Positions 9,721 to 18,955 of a stretch of 64,000 bases of DNA are shown one piece after another (within the stretch, counting starts at the first letter, position 1; every line of letters begins with the position of its first letter). Position numbers and translations under genes: made by a program. This DNA comes from Cryobacterium sp. Y29 (lineage in GTDB: Bacteria > Actinomycetota > Actinomycetes > Actinomycetales > Microbacteriaceae), in contig NZ_PJJN01000032.1 in NCBI RefSeq assembly GCF_002929825.1, forward strand, positions 163,416 through 227,415. The letters run 5' to 3'. The notes beneath the pieces are model-generated. The model had not been told where the DNA came from and searched no databases. It saw only the letters and a list, made by a program, of their open reading frames with translations.

Positions 9721-10074
9721 CTAGACCTTTTTGACCAGACTGGACTTGAGCTGAATGAATCCAAAACCATCGACCTTGCAGTCGATGTCATGGCCGTCGA
9801 CCGGATCGACGACGCGAATATTGCGAACCTTGGTGCCGACCTTGATCGACAACGCCTGGCCCTTGACCTTGAGGTCCTTGATGATCGAGACGGTGTCCCC
9901 GTCGGTCAAAACGGTTCCGAAGGCGTCTTTGACCTGGACTTCCTGATCTTCTTCGACCGGTTCGTTCGACCATTCGTGGGCGCAGAGCGGGCACACCAGC
10001 AAGGAACCCATCTCGTAGGCCAGGTCACTGGAACATTCAGGGCACGGGGGCAGGGTCTCGTTCACTCGATCCAC
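9721..10074 (-). CDS. PhnA/YjdM family zinc-ribbon protein
   Basis: A 117-residue protein. A zinc ribbon of the form CPEC...CPLC (residues about 11-34) precedes the PhnA core: VKDAFGTVLTDGDTVSIIKDLKVKG, then KVGTKVRNIRVV and DGHDIDCKVDGFG. The length matches the YjdM/PhnA family of E. coli. Despite its historic name (alkylphosphonate uptake) the molecular role of the family is not settled, and no phosphonate genes are nearby. It lies in a same-strand run with the FHA gene. Confidence 0.85.
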   Translation of the reverse strand: MDRVNETLPPCPECSSDLAYEMGSLLVCPLCAHEWSNEPVEEDQEVQVKDAFGTVLTDGDTVSIIKDLKVKGQALSIKVGTKVRNIRVVDPVDGHDIDCKVDGFGFIQLKSSLVKKV

Positions 10075-10106
10075 AATACGCGACTGGACTCGCCGACACG
10101 GGCGTG

Positions 10107-10340
10107 CTAGCGGCGGCGGGTCAACACGCGCCAGAGCCGGCCGGCAATGATGGCCGCGATGACCACGACCATCAGCGGAATGTAGGCGATGAAAGAGGAT
10201 GCTTCCCAGCCGATCCCGATTCCGGAATCACGGTTGAAAGCCGATACCGACAGTTCGAGAAAGTATGACGCGGCCGACTCTGTTCCGCTGTCCATTGGGG
10301 CTGACAACATGCCAGCGGTGAAGGCGAAGGCGAGGGCCAC
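10107..10340 (-). CDS. Small predicted membrane protein, unknown
   Basis: A 77-residue reading frame starting with GTG at 10340, with no ATG/GTG/TTG further upstream before the in-frame stop. The first 16 residues are hydrophobic (MALAFAFTAGMLSAP); a serine-rich polar part follows, then a second hydrophobic helix (FIAYIPLMVVVIAAIIAGRL) and a basic tail RVLTRRR, giving a likely two-helix topology with cytoplasmic C-terminus. I do not recognise the family. It sits between the PP2C gene and the PhnA-like gene on the same strand, which is the main reason to take it as real. Confidence 0.5.
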   Translation of the reverse strand: MALAFAFTAGMLSAPMDSGTESAASYFLELSVSAFNRDSGIGIGWEASSFIAYIPLMVVVIAAIIAGRLWRVLTRRR

Positions 10341-10395
10341 CGCGCCGTCGTCGGTGATACCTAATAGCTGTGAGTACTAGCCACTACGGGCCAGG

Positions 10396-11199
10396 TCAGG
10401 TGTTGGGCGCCTCGTATGGTTCGACGGCGAGCACATCGACCACGATTACGGTGACGTTGTCGCGACCACCGTTTTCCAGGGCGGCTGTGACCATCGCTGC
10501 GACGGCATCCGCTGCGAGCTTCTGTTCAAGCAGAAAATGACGGATTCCGTAGGAGGTGAGTTCTTTGGTGAGCCCGTCGGAACAGATCAGGATGCGCATA
10601 CCGGCCTGGATCGGCAGGATGCGATAGTCGGGAATCGGCGGTTCGTGAAAGCCGACGGCGCGAGTAATGATGTTGCCGTGCGGGTGGACGTCCGCCTCTT
10701 CGCGGGTGATGCGACCGGCGTCGACGAGTTCCTGCACGACCGAATGGTCATTGGTGACCTGCTCGAGGACACCGCCGGTCAGCTGGTAGACCCGGGAATC
10801 GCCGATGTTATAGACGATCCAGCTGACGGCGTCCGAGACGAGTGCCAGCGCCACGCCGGTCACAGTCGTTCCGGTGCCTTGGTCGGTGACGCCGACACCC
10901 TGCGCCATGTCCTCCACGGCGAGAGCGAGCGCCCGATCGATCGAACCGGCCTCCGCCACGAGTGTTCCGGAAAGCTCGGCAAGCCTGGTCACCACGGCGG
11001 CACTTGCGACATCGCCCGCTGAGTGGCCGCCCATGCCGTCGGCGACGGCGAACAGGGGCGGCGCGGCGAGGAGGCTGTCCTCGTTGACCTCGCGGCGATG
11101 GCCGACATCGGTCAGGCCTGCCCACGCCAGCGTCAGCGTCGTGCCAATGCTGGGCAGTTCGACGCGAAATTCGGTCGAACCTTGACCAATCTGGGTCAC
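10396..11199 (-). CDS. PP2C-family serine/threonine phosphatase
   Basis: A 267-residue PP2C (PstP/Stp type) protein. Metal-binding motifs are in order: NEDS, DGMGGHSAGD, YNIGDSRVY, CSDGLT and the closing GGRDNVTVIVVD. There is no transmembrane segment, so it is a soluble catalytic domain, unlike membrane-bound PstP. The frame is open up to 11247, but the GTG at 11199 has GGAAGG upstream and removes a basic, non-conserved extension, so I prefer it. It would dephosphorylate phosphothreonine proteins, plausibly the ligand of the nearby FHA protein. No Ser/Thr kinase gene is in the window. Confidence 0.85.
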   Translation of the reverse strand: MTQIGQGSTEFRVELPSIGTTLTLAWAGLTDVGHRREVNEDSLLAAPPLFAVADGMGGHSAGDVASAAVVTRLAELSGTLVAEAGSIDRALALAVEDMAQGVGVTDQGTGTTVTGVALALVSDAVSWIVYNIGDSRVYQLTGGVLEQVTNDHSVVQELVDAGRITREEADVHPHGNIITRAVGFHEPPIPDYRILPIQAGMRILICSDGLTKELTSYGIRHFLLEQKLAADAVAAMVTAALENGGRDNVTVIVVDVLAVEPYEAPNT

Positions 11200-11303
11200 G
11201 GGTGGTGCCTTCCGAGTGTGGGTACGAATTCGTCCCCGCCGTTCCAACGTTCACCGAAGGACTTGAATCATAATAACGTCACCGCTCACGGCCATTGCAC
11301 CGG

Positions 11304-12758
11304 CTAGTGCCCGATGTAGCTCATCACGTGCTTGATCCGGGTGTAATCCTCGAACCCATACATCGACAGATCCTTGCCATAGCCGGAGTGCTTGAAACCG
11401 CCATGCGGCATCTCGGCAACGATGGGAATATGCGTGTTGATCCAGACACAACCGAAGTCAAGGTGCTTGGCGAAGCGCATCGCGCGGCCGTGGTCGCGGG
11501 TCCACACCGACGACGCCAGGCCGTATTGCACGTCGTTCGCCCAGCGAAGCACCTCGGCCTCGTCGGTGAAGCGCTGCACGGTCATCATCGGCCCGAAGAT
11601 CTCCTGCTGCACTGCCTCATCGGTCTGTACAAGCCCGCTCACGATGGTCGCTTCGTGAAAATATCCGGTACGGCCAACCCGATGTCCGCCGAGTTCGAGC
11701 ACGGCGTGGTCGGGCAGCCGGTCTACGAAGCCGATTACCTGAGCAAGCTGGTGCGCGTTGTTGACCGGTCCAAACAGAATGCCCGCTTCGCGAGGAGTCC
11801 CCGTGCGGGCGTTGTCCCGGGAATACGCGGCGAGCGCGGCGACGAATTCGTCGTGAATGCCACCCTGCACGAGCAGCCTGGTAGCCGCGGTGCAGTCCTG
11901 GCCGGCGTTGAAGAAGCCGGCGGCGACGATCCCGGCTACGGCGAGCTCAATGTTGGCGTCGTCAAACACGATCACCGGCGCTTTCCCGCCCAATTCCAAA
12001 TGCACTCGCTTGAGGTCGTGTGACGCAGCCTCGGCCACAGCCATTCCCGCCCGCACCGAACCGGTGATTGAGACAAGCTGCGGGCTCTTGTGATCAATCA
12101 TGGCCGCACCGGTCGTGCGGTCACCGACGAGCACGTTCAGCACACCGGCGGGAAGAAATTCCGCCGCGACCTCGGCGAGCAGCAGGGTCGTGCTCGGGGT
12201 GGTGTCCGAGGGCTTCAGCACCGTGGTGTTACCGGCGGCGAGCGCGGGCGCAAACTTCCACACCGCCATGTTCAAGGGATAATTCCACGGCGTGACCTGG
12301 CCGACGACGCCGATCGGTTCGCGCCGGATGAATGAGGTGTGGTCGGTCATATACTCGCCGGCCGCGCGACCCTCGAGGGTGCGGGCGGCACCGGCAAAGA
12401 ATCGAACCTGGTCGACCGAGAGCAAAATCTCATCGTCAATCAGGTTGGAGCGAGGCTTGCCGGTGTCGAGCGATTCGGCGTCGGCGAATTCCGCGGCGCG
12501 CGCCTCGATCGCATCCGCTATGCGAAACAGTGCCAGCTGCCGCACAGCCGGCGTTGTCTCGCCCCAAATTTCGAAAGCGGCTGCTGCAGCTCGGTAGGCC
12601 GAGTCAACATCGGCTGCATTCGATACCGGGCTACTGCCGTAGACCGTTTCGGTCGCGGGATCGATGAGGTCGAACCGGTCCGTAGCGGTGGAGTCGACGT
12701 ACTGGCCGTTGATGAAGTTGCGTAGTTCGGGGGCGCCCATGCGGCCCAGTGTATCCAT
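11304..12758 (-). CDS. Aldehyde dehydrogenase, probably gamma-aminobutyraldehyde dehydrogenase
   Basis: A 484-residue NAD(P)-dependent aldehyde dehydrogenase. Seen are the cofactor region [23 protein letters not shown], the Rossmann turn ITGSVRAGM, the general-base motif LELGGKAP and the catalytic-cysteine motif [13 protein letters not shown]. The C-terminal EIFGP and [13 protein letters not shown] are also typical. The GQDCTA context is that of betaine/aminobutyraldehyde dehydrogenases (PatD/PuuC-like). With the transaminase at 13349 it would convert putrescine through 4-aminobutanal to GABA. A second ATG at 12740 is an alternative start; neither has a strong ribosome site. It is divergent from the Lrp gene with about 100 bases between. 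Confidence 0.85.
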   Translation of the reverse strand: MDTLGRMGAPELRNFINGQYVDSTATDRFDLIDPATETVYGSSPVSNAADVDSAYRAAAAAFEIWGETTPAVRQLALFRIADAIEARAAEFADAESLDTGKPRSNLIDDEILLSVDQVRFFAGAARTLEGRAAGEYMTDHTSFIRREPIGVVGQVTPWNYPLNMAVWKFAPALAAGNTTVLKPSDTTPSTTLLLAEVAAEFLPAGVLNVLVGDRTTGAAMIDHKSPQLVSITGSVRAGMAVAEAASHDLKRVHLELGGKAPVIVFDDANIELAVAGIVAAGFFNAGQDCTAATRLLVQGGIHDEFVAALAAYSRDNARTGTPREAGILFGPVNNAHQLAQVIGFVDRLPDHAVLELGGHRVGRTGYFHEATIVSGLVQTDEAVQQEIFGPMMTVQRFTDEAEVLRWANDVQYGLASSVWTRDHGRAMRFAKHLDFGCVWINTHIPIVAEMPHGGFKHSGYGKDLSMYGFEDYTRIKHVMSYIGH

Positions 12759-12861
12759 CGCAACGAGTTGCGTCGAGATTCACGAATGAAATGCGCAGTA
12801 TTTCGCTCAAGACGCGACGGATTCGCTTGCCGAAGCGTATTTAGACTGACAGAATCGATGC

Positions 12862-13344
12862 ATGAATGGACAAAAGCGCGGTCAGTCGCCCAAGCCGGCC
12901 CAGCTCGACGATGTGTCGAAAAAAATCATCGAACAGCTTCAAGCCGACGGGCGACGGTCGTACGCGGAGATCGGCAAAGCCGTCGGCCTCAGCGAAGCGG
13001 CCGTGCGCCAACGGGTCCAGAAACTCACTGACTCCGGTGTCATGCAAGTGGTAGCCGTAACGGACCCGATGCAGCTGGGTTTCTTCCGTCAGGCCATGAT
13101 CGGTATTCGTGCCTCGTCCGACACCCGCGTACTCGCCGAGCAGCTCGCCGAGATCGATGCCGTGGACTACGTCGTACTCACAGCCGGCAGCTTCGACATT
13201 CTCGCCGAGGTCGTCTGCGAAGACGACGACCAACTGCTCGAACTACTCAACTCTAAGATCCGCAATCTCGAGGGAGTTCTCTCCACCGAGACGTTCGTTT
13301 ATCTCAAACTCCATAAACAGTTTTATAACTGGGGAACACGGTAA
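12862..13344 (+). CDS. Lrp/AsnC family transcriptional regulator
   Basis: A 160-residue protein with an N-terminal winged helix-turn-helix (about residues 15-62: LDDVSKKIIEQLQADGRRSY, then EIGKAVGLSEAAVRQRVQKL) and a C-terminal RAM ligand-binding domain (GIRASSDTRVLAEQL, AGSFDILAEVVCEDDDQLLE). It lies 4 bases before the aminotransferase gene and diverges from the aldehyde dehydrogenase. It is therefore very likely the local, amino-acid- or polyamine-responsive regulator of this catabolic set. The divergent gap 12759-12861 should contain its operator; I see no obvious long palindrome there. Confidence 0.88.
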   Translation: MNGQKRGQSPKPAQLDDVSKKIIEQLQADGRRSYAEIGKAVGLSEAAVRQRVQKLTDSGVMQVVAVTDPMQLGFFRQAMIGIRASSDTRVLAEQLAEIDAVDYVVLTAGSFDILAEVVCEDDDQLLELLNSKIRNLEGVLSTETFVYLKLHKQFYNWGTR

Positions 13345-13348
13345 AAAA

Positions 13349-14779
13349 ATGACTCTCACGACGCCCACTCAGACGCCTTTCGCCTTCAGCGACGCCCACA
13401 ACGCCGAGCTGCAGCAAAAGGCCAAGGATCACCTCTGGATGCACTTCTCGCGTCAGTCCGTAATGGAATCCGGCGCTGGAGTGCCCATCATCGTCAAAGG
13501 CCATGGACACCACATCTGGGATTCCACGGGTAAGCAGTACATCGACGGCCTCAGCGGCCTGTTCACCGTCAACGCGGGCCACGGACGTAAACGCTTGGCC
13601 GAAGTAGCTGCCAAGCAGGCCGAGGAACTCGCCTTCTTCCCGATCTGGTCATACGCCCACCCGAACGCAATTGAACTCGCCGATCGGCTCGCCTCCTATG
13701 CTCCCGGCGACCTCAACCGCGTGTTCTACTCCACCGGAGGCGGCGAGGCGGTCGAGACCGCGTTCAAGCTCGCCAAGTATTACTGGAAGCTGATGGGCCG
13801 CCCGACCAAGCACAAGGTCATCTCTCGCAATGTCGCCTACCATGGGACCCCGCAGGGCGCCCTGGCCATCACCGGTATCCCAGCGATGAAGGAGATGTTC
13901 GAGCCGGTCACCCCCGGTGGTTTCCGCGTTCCCAACACGAACTTCTATCGAGCCGACGAGATGAGCCCCGGCCTCGGCCTCGGTGACAACCTCGAAATGT
14001 TCGGTCAGTGGGCCGCGAACCGCATCGAGGAAATGATCGAGTTCGAGGGCCCCGAAACCGTCGCCGCCGTCTTCCTCGAGCCGGTACAGAACTCCGGCGG
14101 CTGCTTCCCGCCGCCCCCCGGCTACTTCAAGCGAGTGCGCGAGATTTGCGACAAGTACGACGTGCTCCTGGTCGCCGACGAGGTCATCACCGCGTTCGGT
14201 CGCATCGGAAACGTTTTCGCCTCGACGACCTATGACATTCAACCCGACATGATCACCTGTGCCAAGGGCATGACGAGCGGATACTCGCCAATCGGCGCGA
14301 CCATCATCAGCGACCGCATCTACGAACCGTTCAAACACGGCGACACGACGTTCTACCACGGCTATACGTTTGGTGGCCACCCGGTCTCCTCGGCGGTGGC
14401 GCTGGCCAACCTCGATATCTTCGAAGAGGAAAAACTCAACGAGAACGTTCGCGAGAATTCACCGCTGTTCCGCAAGGAACTGGAGAAGTTACTCGACCTG
14501 CCCATCGTCGGCGACGTGCGCGGTGACGGGTATTTCTTCGGTATCGAGCTGGTCAAGGACAAGGGCACCAAGGAAACTTTCAACGACGAGGAGTCTGAGC
14601 GTCTGCTGCGCGGTTACCTGTCGAAGGCGCTGTTCACGGCCGGGCTGTACTGCCGCGCCGATGACCGTGGCGACCCGGTCATCCAGCTCGCTCCCCCACT
14701 GACCGTGGGCCCGAAGGAATTCGCTGAGATGGGAGAGATTCTGCACGGGGTGCTGTCGGAGGCGCCGAAGTACATGTAG
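13349..14779 (+). CDS. Putrescine--pyruvate type class III aminotransferase
   Basis: A 476-residue PLP enzyme. Motifs are YIDGLSGLFTVNAGHGR, STGGGEAVETAFKLAKYYW, the PLP-aspartate segment LLVADEVITAFGRIG and the PLP-lysine segment CAKGMTSGYSPIGA, followed by YHGYTFGGHPVS. These match SpuC-like putrescine/omega-amino acid:pyruvate transaminases rather than GabT. The longer open frame from 13109 overlaps the Lrp gene; the ATG at 13349 is 4 bases after the Lrp stop and starts MTLTTPTQTPF. It would remove the first amino group of imported putrescine, yielding 4-aminobutanal for the aldehyde dehydrogenase. Confidence 0.88.
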   Translation: MTLTTPTQTPFAFSDAHNAELQQKAKDHLWMHFSRQSVMESGAGVPIIVKGHGHHIWDSTGKQYIDGLSGLFTVNAGHGRKRLAEVAAKQAEELAFFPIWSYAHPNAIELADRLASYAPGDLNRVFYSTGGGEAVETAFKLAKYYWKLMGRPTKHKVISRNVAYHGTPQGALAITGIPAMKEMFEPVTPGGFRVPNTNFYRADEMSPGLGLGDNLEMFGQWAANRIEEMIEFEGPETVAAVFLEPVQNSGGCFPPPPGYFKRVREICDKYDVLLVADEVITAFGRIGNVFASTTYDIQPDMITCAKGMTSGYSPIGATIISDRIYEPFKHGDTTFYHGYTFGGHPVSSAVALANLDIFEEEKLNENVRENSPLFRKELEKLLDLPIVGDVRGDGYFFGIELVKDKGTKETFNDEESERLLRGYLSKALFTAGLYCRADDRGDPVIQLAPPLTVGPKEFAEMGEILHGVLSEAPKYM

Positions 14780-14796
14780 CTGACGGCGAACAGGGT

Positions 14797-16089
14797 TCAG
14801 CGACCGGCTTCACGCGCGTCGAAGTCTTCACCCCAGTTTTGATCAAAGTCGTCGTCGAGTTCGTAGCCCTCGCTCTTTTCATCCTCGTCGTCATTATCCT
14901 TGTCATCGTCTTGCGGGACCGCAAACGCCCACTCCGGCAGGTGCCCCGAATCGAGCAGGAGTTTCAGCAGGATCGCCATGCTGTACTGCGACTCGATGGC
15001 AAGAGCTTGGTCCACGAAGAATCCGGCTACGGACCCGCTGCCGAGTGCCCACGACAGCCAAGCCAGCATGCAGAGCGGCGCCGGTCTGGCCGATCGAGGC
15101 GCCATAGCAACGACGGTGCGTAGCAGGGTGATCGCGACACGGATCCGGTCGATGTCGGGCCGTTCGCGCTGCAGGCCGAGCATGATGTCGCCGGTGTGCT
15201 CGGCGGTCGGGTCACCGATGTCGATCTCCTCGGCTACGAGGTCGTCGAGGCTTCGCCCGGTCTCGTGCTGGAGCCGAGCGTACCGCCCGTTGATAGCGTG
15301 GGCGCGCACCCCTTCATCGCGCCCAAAGGCGAACTGCACCATGATCTGATCGCGGTTGGGCGGGGACTGCACGAGCACGAGAAGCGCGGCGACGTTTTCC
15401 TCGGTGGGCGGATTCGGCCAGGTGAGTGCTTCCTCGGCGATCACTACCGGGTCGAGTGCAACGCCGAGGGCGTCGAACAGTGGTGGAGAGTTCTCGGCGC
15501 GCGCGAGCAGGTGGCGGTACCGCCGGTAGATCCGGGCCAGGCGTTCCTGGGTCGCCGGGTTGACACCGACCGGGTCGGCGCCGTTCTGTAGGGTGCCGAG
15601 CGGGCGTACGATCTTGGTCCCCGACTCCTCGTTCGCCGCCGTGTTCACCGGTGACTCGGCAATATCGTTGAGTGGATGCCCGCCAGCGGGGCACGTGGGA
15701 TCGAGGTAACTTCCCCACGCATCCGCTGCCACGCATAGGGAATCGCGCAGCAGAAAACCGCTCCATTCGAGTCGCCGGTTTAAAATCTCGGCAAACTGTT
15801 CGCGCGGGATACCAACGGTATTGATAAAGGAATCATCGGTGTAGATGACCGGAACGACGGCGTCTACTCCGGGAATCTTGCACAGCATCCCGGCGAGGGT
15901 CGTCGCGATGCGTGTGTACACCTTGTGGGGTAAGTCGTCGTTCGGCAGGTTGAAACGCAGCGCGCCGCAGGTGCGGTTGCCACGAAACGCCACGAGCACG
16001 GCGCTGGTCTCGGGAGCAAAACCGAGCAGCTGGGGAACGAGTGCCAGAAAGTCCTGGGCCTTCTGGGCTTTGACAATGGTGGGATGCAT
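14797..16089 (-). CDS. DUF4192 domain-containing protein
   Basis: A protein of 430 residues from the ATG at 16089 (MHPTIVKAQKAQDFLALVPQ). The N-terminal pattern LLGFAPETSAVLVAFRG is characteristic of the actinobacterial DUF4192 family, which has no known function. The C-terminus is strongly acidic (a run of D/E around DDDKDNDDEDEKSEG). No membrane segment or signal peptide is visible. The frame is open to 16209, but the extra 40 residues look non-conserved; the exact start is uncertain because neither candidate has a clear ribosome site. It converges on the aminotransferase gene. Confidence 0.75.
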   Translation of the reverse strand: MHPTIVKAQKAQDFLALVPQLLGFAPETSAVLVAFRGNRTCGALRFNLPNDDLPHKVYTRIATTLAGMLCKIPGVDAVVPVIYTDDSFINTVGIPREQFAEILNRRLEWSGFLLRDSLCVAADAWGSYLDPTCPAGGHPLNDIAESPVNTAANEESGTKIVRPLGTLQNGADPVGVNPATQERLARIYRRYRHLLARAENSPPLFDALGVALDPVVIAEEALTWPNPPTEENVAALLVLVQSPPNRDQIMVQFAFGRDEGVRAHAINGRYARLQHETGRSLDDLVAEEIDIGDPTAEHTGDIMLGLQRERPDIDRIRVAITLLRTVVAMAPRSARPAPLCMLAWLSWALGSGSVAGFFVDQALAIESQYSMAILLKLLLDSGHLPEWAFAVPQDDDKDNDDEDEKSEGYELDDDFDQNWGEDFDAREAGR

Positions 16090-16285
16090 GCTGCCACTGT
16101 GCCCGCCTGCCGCGCCCCGGATCTGCGCCCCAGGCGAATCTGGGTTTGATTCGGATAGACGACCCGTTGGGGAGGAGGCGATCGATTGGGCCAGGTGAAA
16201 GACAATCACCCCCAGCAGCGGCTGTCAGTGCGGACGCAGGTGACGCACGAGCAAGACTGCAGCACGAATTTCTCCTCGGGTGAGG

Positions 16286-17248
16286 TCAGGCGAAAAGGTT
16301 GGAAATGTAGGCAACCTCGTCAGCCGACGGCTGCCAGGACGTCGCGGCATTCGCGTTTTGAACGATTTGCTCGGGCCTGGTAGCGCCGGCGATGACGCTG
16401 GTCAGTCCCGGCTGCGCCAGCAACCACGCGAACGTCGAGGTCAGCATACTCACCCCGCGCGCATCACACCATTGCTGATACTGCTCAATCGCGTCCCACG
16501 GGGCATCGTCGGCGAGATGGCGCCTGATCATCATGATGCGGCTGTCGGCTGGCCCTCCCGTGCGCGAGAACTTGCCGGTGAACAGGCCGTTGTAGAGCGG
16601 GAAGAAGGGCAGAAACCCGAGACCGTAGGCGTTCACAGCCGGCAGCACCTCGTCTTCGACATCACGCACGAGCAGGCTGTATTCGTTCTGGCTGGAGATG
16701 AACGCGGGGTGACCGTTCATCCGGGCGGTGAACTCGGCTTCGGCGATCTGCCATCCGGCTAGGTTGGAGTGACCGATGTAACGAATCTTGCCCTCGGTAA
16801 TGAGGTCGTGCAGGGTTGACAGGGTCTCTTCGATCGGTGTCGACGGGTCGGGAACGTGCAGCTGGTATAGGTCGATCCAGTCGGTCTGCAGCCGACGGAG
16901 GGACGCCTCGACGGCCAAGCGGATGTACCGGCGTGAGCCCCGCGCGCCCCAGTCCGGACCGTTCGACCCACCCATGTCCATGCCGAATTTCGAAGCCAGC
17001 ACGATTTGGTCGCGCTTGCCGCTCAGCGAGTGTCCCATGAGCGTTTCGCTCAATCCTCGCTCCGCACCGTAAATATCGGCGGTGTCGAAGAGCGTCACCC
17101 CTGCTTCGATAGCGGCGTCGATCACCGCCGTCGTGCCTTTCTGACTCTCTGATGCGGTCCCGGCGCGACCAAAATTGTTGCACCCGAGCCCGATCGTCGA
17201 GACAGTCAGCCCGGAGGAGCCAAGTCTGCGATATTCAATTTGAGCCAT
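16286..17248 (-). CDS. Aldo/keto reductase
   Basis: A 320-residue TIM-barrel oxidoreductase. Features seen are the N-terminal MAQIEYRRLGSSGLTVSTIG, the catalytic FDTADIYG (Asp and Tyr), KFGMDMGG (Lys), the strand IDLYQLHVPDPSTPIEETL and the cofactor-binding end VIAGATRPEQI. It reduces aldehydes or ketones with NADPH; the subclass resembles YajO/voltage-gated-channel-beta-like AKRs, and the substrate is unknown. A GTG directly precedes the chosen ATG, so the start may be 3 bases earlier. Confidence 0.85.
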   Translation of the reverse strand: MAQIEYRRLGSSGLTVSTIGLGCNNFGRAGTASESQKGTTAVIDAAIEAGVTLFDTADIYGAERGLSETLMGHSLSGKRDQIVLASKFGMDMGGSNGPDWGARGSRRYIRLAVEASLRRLQTDWIDLYQLHVPDPSTPIEETLSTLHDLITEGKIRYIGHSNLAGWQIAEAEFTARMNGHPAFISSQNEYSLLVRDVEDEVLPAVNAYGLGFLPFFPLYNGLFTGKFSRTGGPADSRIMMIRRHLADDAPWDAIEQYQQWCDARGVSMLTSTFAWLLAQPGLTSVIAGATRPEQIVQNANAATSWQPSADEVAYISNLFA

Positions 17249-17361
17249 CACTACAGACTAGGGGCGCAGCCATCTCCTGCACAGGCGCGCGTGCCGGGCA
17301 CCTGTGCACCCCCGTCTGAAACCCGCGAGGTCTCGGCCGAAGCGAGGGCTACAGTCGAATC

Positions 17362-17889
17362 ATGGACAGCATCCCGGCGCACGTCGCCCAGCACCCCACA
17401 ACGACAAACGCGCTCCTCCGCCTCCTCAGCCCCGTCGGTCGGCTGGAACTCACCGCCGACGATGAGGGCATCCTCTCTCTTTCCATCGAAACCGACGGTC
17501 AACTACCGCTCGACGCGACCGCGGAAACGCCCTCTCCCGTGCTGAGACGGGCGGCCGAACAGCTCGACGAGTACTTCGCCGGAACGCGGCAGTCGTTTGA
17601 TCTTCCCGTACACCTCACGCGCGGCACCGAGTTTCAGCGCAGCGTGTGGGCTCGGCTGGCCAGCCTCAACTTCGGCGATGTCATCTCTTACGGGGCGCTC
17701 GGCACTGACGTCGGCCGGCCGGGTTCGGCCCGCGCCATCGGCGGGGCCGTCGGCGCCAATCCGGTGCCGATCATCATCGGCTGTCACCGCGTACTCGCGA
17801 CGAGCGGGCAGATCACCGGCTACAGCGCCGGGCAGGGCATCCCCACCAAAGCTTGGCTGCTCAACCACGAGGGCATCGCGCACCGGTAG
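17362..17889 (+). CDS. ogt: Methylated-DNA--protein-cysteine methyltransferase
   Basis: A 175-residue O6-alkylguanine-DNA alkyltransferase. The helix-turn-helix part is RGTEFQRSVWARLASLNFGDVISYGAL, followed by the arginine-finger region GSARAIGGAVGANPVP and the active-site cysteine. The active-site motif reads IIIGCHRVL, so the usual proline of PCHR is a glycine. The C-terminal YSAGQGIPTKAWLLNHEG is typical. The enzyme removes alkyl groups from guanine O6 by irreversible transfer to its cysteine. It is flanked by oppositely oriented genes and is probably transcribed alone. Confidence 0.88.
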   Translation: MDSIPAHVAQHPTTTNALLRLLSPVGRLELTADDEGILSLSIETDGQLPLDATAETPSPVLRRAAEQLDEYFAGTRQSFDLPVHLTRGTEFQRSVWARLASLNFGDVISYGALGTDVGRPGSARAIGGAVGANPVPIIIGCHRVLATSGQITGYSAGQGIPTKAWLLNHEGIAHR

Positions 17890-17911
17890 CTGGGCAGCAT
17901 GACCGTGAAAC

Positions 17912-18955
17912 TCAGCGACGCCCCAATGGCAGCAGGCCGAGGGCCCGCACTGCGTCTCGTTCCTCCACGAGCTCTGCAACAGATGCCGCGATTCGACTGC
18001 GCGAGAATTCGTTCTGCTGCAACCCGTTCACGATGCGCCAATTCCCGTCAACCGATCGCACCGGGAAAGAGCACACCAAGCCAGGTGGAACATCGTAGGA
18101 GCCATCGGAAACGACCCCGGCGCTGGTCCAGTCGACGCCGTGGCCGGTGACCCAGTCGCCCACATGATCGATGGCTGCGTTGGCGGCGGAAGCGACCGAG
18201 GAGCCTCCCCGCACGGCAATAATCTCGGACCCACGCTGGGCGACTCTCGGGATGAAGGTCTGCGCCAGCCACTGCTCGTCGACGAGATCGCGAACCGCTC
18301 GGCCCTCTGCGGTGGCGTGGAAGATATCCGGGTACTGACTGGCCGAATGGTTTCCCCACACGGTCAGCCCGTGAATCGCCCCTACTGAGACGTCCAGGTG
18401 GCTGGCCAATTGCCCGACGGCCCGGTTGTGGTCAAGCCGGGTCATGGCAGTGAAGCGGTCACTCGGCACATCCGGCGCGTGAGCGGCGGCGATGAGGGCA
18501 TTTGTATTGGCTGGATTGCCCACCACCAACACGCGCACGTCATCGGCTGCGCCCGCATTGATGGCTGCCCCCTGGGGTGCGAAAATGCGGCCGTTGGCCC
18601 CCAGCAGATCGGCACGTTCCATCCCCGGCCCACGCGGGCGAGATCCAACGAGTAGGGCGATATTCACCCCGTCGAATGCGACTGTGGGGTCATCGGTGAC
18701 CGTCACACCGCGCAGCAGGCCGAAGGCACAGTCCTCGAGCTCGAGCGCAGTGCCTTCAGCTGCTTTCACCCCCTGGGGTATCTCCAGCAAGGTGAGACGG
18801 ATCGGCGTCATCGGCCCCAGCAGCGCGCCGGCGGCAATGCGAAAGAGCAAGGCATAACCGATCTGCCCGCCTGCCCCGGTGACGGTCACATTGACCGGTT
18901 GCCGAAGGATGGGAACATTGACCGCTGCGGGGAAGGTGCTGGTGTCTGTACTCAC
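17912..18955 (-). CDS. mdh: Malate dehydrogenase
   Basis: A 347-residue NAD-dependent malate dehydrogenase. The Rossmann motif is [19 protein letters not shown]; the substrate-binding arginines are in [16 protein letters not shown] and [14 protein letters not shown]; the catalytic histidine is in [12 protein letters not shown]. It interconverts malate and oxaloacetate in the TCA cycle. The GTG start overlaps the stop of the upstream yaaA gene (GTGA), so the two are translationally coupled. The C-terminus (LGLLPLGRR) is complete. Confidence 0.92.
   Translation of the reverse strand: MSTDTSTFPAAVNVPILRQPVNVTVTGAGGQIGYALLFRIAAGALLGPMTPIRLTLLEIPQGVKAAEGTALELEDCAFGLLRGVTVTDDPTVAFDGVNIALLVGSRPRGPGMERADLLGANGRIFAPQGAAINAGAADDVRVLVVGNPANTNALIAAAHAPDVPSDRFTAMTRLDHNRAVGQLASHLDVSVGAIHGLTVWGNHSASQYPDIFHATAEGRAVRDLVDEQWLAQTFIPRVAQRGSEIIAVRGGSSVASAANAAIDHVGDWVTGHGVDWTSAGVVSDGSYDVPPGLVCSFPVRSVDGNWRIVNGLQQNEFSRSRIAASVAELVEERDAVRALGLLPLGRR

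Noticed and set aside
9721..10074. Phosphonate metabolism locus because of the PhnA-like gene
   Set aside because: No C-P lyase, phosphonatase or phosphonate transporter genes are nearby; the name is historical.
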